DNA of 64,000 nt, from assembly GCA_023055425.1 (NCBI GenBank), contig JALGPY010000001.1, positions 70,364,994-70,428,993 of the forward strand, in the 5' to 3' direction. Within the stretch, counting starts at the first letter, position 1. The number at the start of each line of letters is the position of its first letter. The position numbers and the translations under genes are program-made. A model generated the notes under the pieces. That model was not told the DNA's origin, made no database searches, and worked only from the letters and a program-made list of their open reading frames with translations. Of this stretch, positions 57,599-64,000 are shown piece by piece. The stretch is from Linanthus parryae. Lineage: Eukaryota; Streptophyta; Magnoliopsida; Ericales; Polemoniaceae.

Positions 57599-57889
57599 GA
57601 AGGGATTGCAAAGGACTTTCTCAAAAATGGATGTTTCATTGGAAAAATCAAGAGAGAAGTGATAAGTAGTTCAAAGTTGTACATATACGTCTTGACGTGG
57701 TACACATATATATAGAAGCTGGTGACTGTAGCTTGCCCCTACCGCACTACCTATCAAGTGGTAGGGTTTAGCCCAAACAAATTGAATTCAGTAATAGATT
57801 CTGATACACTTGGTTAGCCTGTCTTATTTCTGTAAAGACTTCGGCTAGCCTATTGTTCAGAGCTATCTCAAATTGTTCTAATGAAGGAA
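57599..57889 (-). promoter_or_regulatory. Promoter region of the BAHD gene
   Basis: On the minus strand a TATA run (TATATATATGTG) at about 57700-57713 lies about 105 bases upstream of the ATG. The whole block, including GTTCAAAGTTGTACATATA and CCTATCAAGTGGTAGG, is repeated at 58078-58390, so it is shared promoter sequence of a tandem pair. Confidence 0.55.
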
Positions 57890-58045
57890 AATAGCAAACA
57901 TTTCGTCATTTCTCTGGTAGAACTTTTACATGCATCTTTGGACCGATGCCAAAGCTTAAACAGTTGACATATACCCTACAAGTATACTAACAAGGCTACA
58001 TATGTGTTACCATTAACCATTAGAGAAATAGCTAGCTATTACAAC
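57890..58045. repeat. Direct repeat, left copy (partner 59835-59980)
   Basis: The shared text is CATCTTTGGACCGATGCCA, ACTAACAAGGCTAC and AGAGAAATAGCTAGCTATTA. It lies between the BAHD promoter and the relic of a second BAHD start, in the place where the 3' end of that second gene should be. Confidence 0.75.
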
Positions 58046-58057
58046 CTAGGTATGTTC

Positions 58058-58390
58058 CTACCAGGCTTTGGTTGTCTGGGCGTGGATTTGGATGAGACAA
58101 TCATCCTCGTTACTTTTAACCATGGAGGGACTGCAAAGGACATTCTCAAATATGGATTTTTCAATGGAAAATTTTATGAGGAAAACAATATGTAGTTCAA
58201 AGTTGTACATATATGTCTTGGCATGGTATATATAGAAACTGGTGATAGAATTATTCCCAACCGTACAACCTATCAAGTGGTCAGGTTCAGGCCGGCAAAT
58301 TGGAGTCAGTAATATCTGATAAAAGTTTGGCAAGCCTATTTTATCTATGTAAACAATTTGGCAAGCCTATTGTTGAGAGCAACCTTAACA
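58058..58390 (-). pseudogene. Promoter and first codons of a deleted second BAHD gene
   Basis: The stretch aligns with the BAHD 5' region at 57541-57870. It shares the TATA (GGTATATATAG, about 58225) and GTTCAAAGTTGTACATAT. A start MVKSNEDDCLIQIHAQT matches the position and style of MIKRTKPTIVVLVKSTL. Coding similarity ends after about 20 codons, where the direct repeat begins. The rest of the gene is gone. Confidence 0.7.
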
Positions 58391-59834
58391 TCCCGCAATT
58401 GCGATGGATGTTTTTCCACATGACATTCAAGGGTGTTAAAATACATGATTGCAATGATTTATAGTGCAACTGGAGTCAGTTCTGGTGAAATATAAATCAT
58501 TTCAAACCTTGCAGTTAGGATCTTGCTTGTATGCTGAAATGTAATAAAGTTTTTTATTCTTATAGAATAGAAATAAATCAATGATCTCATGACTAGTCTA
58601 CTATATCTTTAATACATGATACTAGGAAGAGATTGGGTTGAGGAAGCAACACAATCTTGATATTCTGTAAAGTTCCATTTGATCTATTCTAATTACCGAT
58701 TTGGATAAGAACATTGGTGCGAGAACTCCATCTTTGAGAATTGAGGAATAAATCATATGAATCATATGACTGCGTCATTTCTTTTACTACTTGGCGCACT
58801 TTAGTTCTCTTGGGCTAACAAATTTGATTTGTTTCTTTACTTCCAAAAACATGCATTGCAACAACTTACTCAAACACTAGGAACCACTACTAGAAATGAG
58901 TTGCCAATTTAAGCACATATGCTTCATCAAGGAATTCTAGATGACTCTTGACTGATTCCATGGTTGCAGTCTTTGATGTTAAGATTGTGTATAAGAAGCA
59001 CTAGGGAGTCGACCAATATTTTTTAAGTGAAAAAATTCCAGTTCCTTACCTTTTGCGGACTTAAAAATTCAATGTTGCGAAGTTGCAGATACTGGATAAG
59101 ATAAGAAGTTCACCTGATTCTAATTCTAAAATGTCAGAAAAAATGGAAGGGTATTAGGCAGGATTAGCCCCGTTTTCCATCCGGAATACTGATTCTTCTG
59201 AAATGGAATATGATGAACATGAATCTGTGTTCATGTAATACACTCAAAATTAAAATAAAAAATGAATAGAGAGTTGAGTATCCCTGTCTGGTAACTGATC
59301 CCACAATTTCGGCCATTGGCTCTTGCTTCAAAGCTATGGCAAGATTCACTACCAACTTTGTCGATTTTACTGCAACACCAATGGTTAATGAAAGTACCAT
59401 TTTTTAACTGTTGTTATAGACTACAGGACTAGGGAAAACATAAGTGCATTCTAGGCATCCATTAGATATCGAGAAATTCTGTGACACTGATACGAGTAAG
59501 GAAAACCTGTAGTATGCACCATACTTGTTCAGTGTCAGCACACTGGAACACCCATACCCACATGCACAAAATAAAGGACACTTCTCTAGGACATCCTTTT
59601 TCCAATTGTATACATGGTTCTAATTCCAAGGGTTACCACGCCATGTATCTTCCCAATCCAAGAACAATGAAGAACTTGTTTCAATATTTGGATTCTGGAT
59701 ACCTAATGTAATAACTTTGATGAACACAATAGATAAATTCAGCATATAACGCAGCCAAGTTATCTGAATTTCATAAAAGGATTAAGGATATAACATCATG
59801 TAATGGAATCTCATTACGATTCAACTGCAGAAAC
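58391..59834. other. Intergenic stretch
   Basis: No supported gene. The minus-strand frame at 59164-59400 (MVLSLTIGVAVKSTKLVVNL) has no recognised motif. Confidence 0.4.
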
Positions 59835-59980
59835 ATTTTTCCTTGGCTCTGGTAAAACTTTTACAATACATCTTTGGGACCGATGCCACAGCTTCATCAG
59901 TTGATATGCCATATAGGTAAACTAACAAGGCTACTTACAGTAACCATAAGAGAAATAGCTAGCTATTATGACCTATTCAT
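59835..59980. repeat. Direct repeat, right copy (partner 57890-58045)
   Basis: It shares CATCTTTGGGACCGATGCCA, AAACTAACAAGGCTAC and AGAGAAATAGCTAGCTATTA with the left copy, in the same orientation. It sits just beyond the 3' end of the DUF629 gene. Confidence 0.75.
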
Positions 59981-60023
59981 TTTCCTCTTGCTAATAGCAC
60001 CATTTTAAAATCTAAGGAAACAG

Positions 60024-60219
60024 CTACTCGGCCAAGTGACTGCCACCAGAAACACAAGCATTATTCCTTTGCACCTGCATAATCAACAAAACAGTAAACC
60101 AAAGGTGTCAGCCTTAAATGCAATCCATGAGACGATGAATAAGTCTATATAGCAGAAATAGAAGATACAAAACAGGAAATATTTCTTAAATCTCAAGCAT
60201 AATCTATAAAGATATAACC
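60024..60219 (-). other. Possible former 3' end of the DUF629 gene
   Basis: Past the TAG (60270-60272) the same frame continues as HLAEENVESVRHKLVQK to a donor GT at 60218. An acceptor AG at 60076-60075 opens a frame, VQRNNACVSGGSHLAE, ending in TAG at 60024. Both pieces are 17 codons and in phase. This suggests the original protein was about 33 residues longer and a CAG became TAG. Confidence 0.4.
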
Positions 60220-60269
60220 TTCTGGACCAGCTTGTGTCGCACAGATTCCACATTTTCCTCAGCCAAGTG

Positions 60270-63200
60270 CTACTTCTCATGCTCAGCTTTTGCTTTCATC
60301 TTCTTTTGTTCTTCTTCGACCTCCAACATCCTCTGCCTCTCCTCTTGCCACAATTGCTTCTGCAAAGCCTCAGCCATCATCCTATCCCTCATCTCAATCT
60401 CCGCTTTTCGCTTCATCTCTTCTTCCTCTACATTAGAGTATACATGTGAAAATGTTAAACATTTATACATATCAGTAACCCCCTCTAACATATATAGTGG
60501 CTCAAATGAAATGATCAGACTTGCATTTATTAACCAAGTCCCCTTTCATACAATGTAGCATCATATCTAAATTTACTAAATACTAGTAACTGTACTTTTA
60601 TTAACTTGAGAAATCATCTCCTGGATAGTCACATCTTGCATATGTTTACTGTGAGCATATGAACTTACATTACCAGAAAAGGGTTTTGGAAGTATATTAT
60701 CATACTGTATCACTAAAACCCCAAGCAAAAGAAGACCTTAATCAGGTTACTACATATGAAACCAAAGGTTCTCTGCATATTACTGGATTCACACATTGGG
60801 AAATCAACTATTGCTGATATGCATGTCGAATAACTTCTTCTATCATAATATATTAACATATAATCACATCTAAGTTAGTTCTGAACAACAATGTGCAGGT
60901 GCTCCAAATGTTTGAAATAAGTTCTGAACAGCAATGGTATTTGAAAGCAGCTTCATAAGTTCGTATGTTTATCATTAACATCTAGGTATTGACGTGTGCA
61001 GTCTACGCGCACAATGACAAAATTAGTAGACCAGAAAATGTATAGACATAAAATACCATTTGGATAGTTCTGTTTCTATGAACTACCACTAGAAGTAAAC
61101 ATAAACTAAATCTGCAGAAAATATCCATGAAAGATTTTGTTACCTTCATGTCTGTACTGTGTGTTGGAGTAGTGACTCCTCCTTCTGCCACTCCTATTTA
61201 TTGCTGAAGCAGGTAACCAATCAGAATATTCTTCTTGTGGTGGTGTGTTTTCCTCAGTTTGTACTACATTTTCCTCTCTTTGAGGTACCTCCAGAAGATC
61301 ATCATTTTTACCCTGCAATATAGTGGAGCCAAGTTAGACACTATGTTCTCTGTTAAGTTTTCCTACAGATAGAAATACAATCAGTACAACCTTTTCATTC
61401 ATAGTTTTCTTATTCCTGTTGCTTTTCTTGGCTTTTGAACTACGGTGCAGTAGCTTTTCACATTTTCCTTTTTCTGCATTCTTCTTAGCATCTTCTTCTT
61501 CTTCAGCTAACAAAGATTCAGCTGCTGCTTTTGCCTTCTCATTGGCCTCATTCAGAATTAGGTCATGGATACGATCCTACAAAACAACATAGCATAAGAT
61601 AAGAATCTGAGTTTGATCAGCACAAAAATAGTCTGCGATTATGATTCAGTACAAAAATAAGAACCTTTAAGAATGACTGAATATAGGGCAACAAAATAGC
61701 TCGATAGTCCAGAACAGCTGCTAGCTTAAACTTATCCACCATTCTCTTCATAAGAGCATTCAACCTAAGAATCTTCGCATCCATTACGTTGCGCTACAGA
61801 AAAGAAATAAAAAATCATGTGAGAATCAAAGAATCATTTAGGGGAAATCTAGCTTCTCAAGAACACACACACACCAAAAAAAGTTCAAAATTATGAAGTT
61901 TACTACTAGAAAGTTGATATATTAACATGATGTATGAGGTATGATTACCTCCACAAAGCACATGTATATTTTCAGTTTGAGAGCCATCCTAATGGAAGCA
62001 TCTTCTTGACAAGGATTTTCAGTACTTTTCATGTCAATCGCCCGTTTCCTCATGCAAGTTGAAGATTCTTTCTCACAATCATCAATATCGAGAGCTTTGG
62101 CATCCTTCAGTATCACCTGTAAACCAACATCCCCTTGACTGGAAAATGTTTCAGTATCTACATCATTTTCTGTTAGTCGCTTCATCAGAAGAGATTCATA
62201 GCTTTGGTGCACATATGTTTCGTCTTTATCCCTCATTTCTTTTTCTGCCTCACAAATTGCCTCAAATTCTCGTAAAGAATGTTCATCAAGCCAACGCTTT
62301 CTACTTGTTTCAGACCACTGGTGTAAGTCTTCTGAAGTTTTCTGTAAGGCCAAGAAGAATTCATTTCCCAGCTTTTTCTTCTGAGCCTTTTGACTTGTCC
62401 ATGATGATGTTTCTGTTTTAACCAACCCACCAGAAAACATCCAGCCTATGAATGGATCCACTCCGCAATTCTGAGGCAAAATCTCCCCCACGAGCAGTCT
62501 TTCAGCAAGAAGCAGACATGACCTGTTTTCATCAAAAGTGATCGCTTCTTGAATGTGTTTAGCCGTAAGAGCAGTATCAATAGACTTATCTAGCGAACCA
62601 AATGTATCCCCAAAGAAAACTTGTTGAGAAGCTCCGGAAAGAAGCCCCAAGAACAAAAGGCGGTCATCTAACTGGGATGCATTCAAGAAACAGATGCTGT
62701 AATGTGATTTGATCATCTTGGGAACAAGGCTTTTATGAGATGTTGGAATGATATTCTTCAGTTCATCATGGACTAGAACCATGAAAGATTCGAGGTTGGT
62801 CTCTGTAAGAGACCCATTGTTTATAAGCACGGTGAGCATGCGGCGAATGCTTTCTAGTTTTTCAACTCGTTCAAAGTCATCAACACACAATGGCCACTCT
62901 TGATTTTCCACATCATCAATGGGAGCTTCTTGGATGATTCTGAGCGCTGCAGGGACATCTATAGGCTTCCATACTCCATTGGCAATCATGTTAATCCAAT
63001 CATCACTAGGAAGAGAAACATGTAACACTGCAAGTGATGTAACATGGCTCTGTAGAATATGTTGTACGTGGCTTTCTTCTTCTGTGAAGATTTCATCGCA
63101 CAGAGGACACACCCAGAACTCCCAGCTGACATGGTTCTGGATCTGGTTATGATTCATCTTACCAAAAGCTATAGATTCTTCAAGAGTGGCGATCACCATG

Positions 63201-63520
63201 TCTTTCTTGGATGAATTCCTGGCCAGATAGTCTTTCAGATCTTGAATTTTGATCACGAGAAATTCCTTCTTCTTCTCCATACTCAGAGAACTCCAACAGC
63301 ACTGGAACTGTTCCATTTTCTCCATTGGTAACTTGTTTTTCTGTGAAATTCCAGTAGATTTCTTCATGGGTAGTGTTGAATGCACCTGGAATTGGTTGAT
63401 TGAAGTTGTTGAAGAAGAAGAAGAAGTGGATTCTTTGTGGGTTTTTAAAAGGCTCTCTTCTTTCTTTTCTTGATCGGACTGAGCAAGAAATAAGAGAGAA
63501 ATGAATGTAACGGCCAACAT
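60270..63520 (-). CDS. DUF629 protein related to ubiquitin carboxyl-terminal hydrolases (no hydrolase domain)
   Basis: Five exons with GT/AG borders keep the frame: 63520-61949, 61793-61665, 61576-61391, 61312-61144, 60427-60270, giving about 737 residues. Exon 1 has the DUF629 body: WSSLSMEKKKEFLVIKIQDL, a zinc-finger-like CPLCDEIFTEEESHVQHILQSH region in the usual FWVC context, NMIANGVWKPIDVPAALRII, and a later IGWMFSGG. Exon 2 reads RNVMDAKILRLNALMKRMVD and DYRAILLPYIQSFLK; the last exons form a charged coiled coil. Full family members run on to a UCH domain and often start with DUF627; neither is here. The start may be ATG 63520 (hydrophobic MLAVTFISLLFL) or 63367 (MKKSTGISQK), since a TATATATA run overlaps the first. 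The stop at 60270 may be premature (see findings). Confidence 0.85.
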
Positions 63521-63532
63521 ATATATATCCAA

Positions 63533-64000
63533 TGGGTTGGCGCTTGATTCATCTGATGGCGGTTACTTGTGATAACAAACAGAGTCTGTTATGGATGATG
63601 ACGTTATTGTCTGTAGAAACTTCTGGAAGTTAGGTCGTTTTGAGTTTGTTATGTTGAAGATTCTCTTTGAGGCAATAAGTCGAACACTGTTCTTGCGTTC
63701 AACAATAATTCCCTTTGAGGCAATAAGTCGAACAGCTTACCTGCGTCCCACTGTAACGCCTTTGTCCATGTCATCACAAGAATGGGTTTTTCCCATTTCC
63801 GCAGAACCATACTCCTGATCCGACTAATATCGTCCGAATCAGTTGTGGATGTTGAAGAATGTTTTATAAGGAAGGCTCCCCTGGGTAAACAGCAGCAATT
63901 GAGGAAGCAGTTTGCACAGCTGTTGGGGAATAGGTTGAACATTTAGTCCCGATTTGAAGAACATAGGAGAAGAAGATGTCTTTTACCAAGACCTTCACTA
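63533..64000. other. DUF629 upstream region with a small repeat and a possible exon
   Basis: A 48-base unit opening CTTTGAGGCAATAAGTCGAACA occurs at 63665 and 63713. On the plus strand CCATTTCCGCAG/AACC at 63801/63802 looks like an acceptor. It is followed by an open tail (SESVVDVEECFIRKAPLGKQ, then QLRKQFAQLLGNRL) to TAG at about 63943-63945, which could be the last exon of a plus-strand gene. I do not recognise it and the evidence is thin. Confidence 0.3.

Noticed and set aside
59164..59400. Gene on the minus strand (MVLSLTIGVAVKSTK)
   Set aside because: An ATG-started frame of 78 codons, but no motif, no splice context and no similarity I can recognise.
63521..63532. Start of the DUF629 protein at 63532
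   Set aside because: The codon there is TTG; the first ATG in frame is at 63520, with 63367 as a credible alternative.

Overview
This is a stretch of plant nuclear DNA, most likely from a eudicot with a repeat-rich genome. The left three quarters (about 1-47,700) is almost wholly LTR retrotransposon, much of it nested and decayed. The right quarter (about 47,700-64,000) is a gene island with a GRAS transcription factor, a broken BAHD acyltransferase and a DUF629 (ubiquitin-hydrolase-related) gene. Introns with GT/AG borders, CT-rich leaders, and primer sites matching plant initiator tRNA-Met all fit a plant. I see no tRNA, rRNA or CRISPR array, and the species is not identifiable by eye.

Layout, left part. 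Most copies belong to one Copia family with LTRs of about 1.4 kb opening TGTTGGAATAGATGCCC, which I read as Angela-like. 1-2727 is the 3' end of a plus-strand copy with an open pol. It abuts the gag, leader and 5' LTR of a minus-strand copy (2728-6899). That copy sits in the gag start of a third Copia with a 293-bp LTR (6900-7634). 7635-9884 is unrelated DNA holding a tandem duplication and a MITE-like element. 9885-12588 is another minus-strand leader plus LTR. A complete Sirevirus-like Copia, 13425-24243, follows; its LTRs pair and it is bounded by a perfect AGGAT target-site duplication. It carries gag, protease, integrase, RT-RNase H, a third ORF after pol, and about 23 copies of a short palindrome. 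24249-27255 holds unrecognised coding-like DNA, a small repeat cluster and a Ty3/gypsy integrase fragment. 27260-30629 is a plus-strand Angela-like copy with both LTRs truncated, and 31091-31463 is another short LTR. 32602-47692 is one older minus-strand Angela-like element. It is split by a nearly full-length younger one (37381-45789) and by a stray LTR lodged in its coding region.

Right part. A LINE fragment and a Stowaway-like MITE lie upstream of an intact single-exon GRAS gene (49230-51422, LISCL type). A 600-bp tandem duplication and an inverted GRAS relic lie downstream of it. A BAHD acyltransferase on the minus strand (56386-57598) has a complete 342-bp TRIM element with identical LTRs in its second exon. 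Pieces of a deleted tandem BAHD copy lie just beyond. A five-exon DUF629 gene (60270-63520, minus) ends the window; it lacks the hydrolase domain and may carry a late premature stop.

How it works together. No pathway links these genes. The window shows repeated cycles of insertion, C-to-T decay at methylation-type sites, and deletion. Two items deserve most attention: the palindrome-studded Sirevirus-like element with its extra ORF, and an inverted repeat that keeps its pairing, but not its sequence, at the same place in the Angela-like LTRs.
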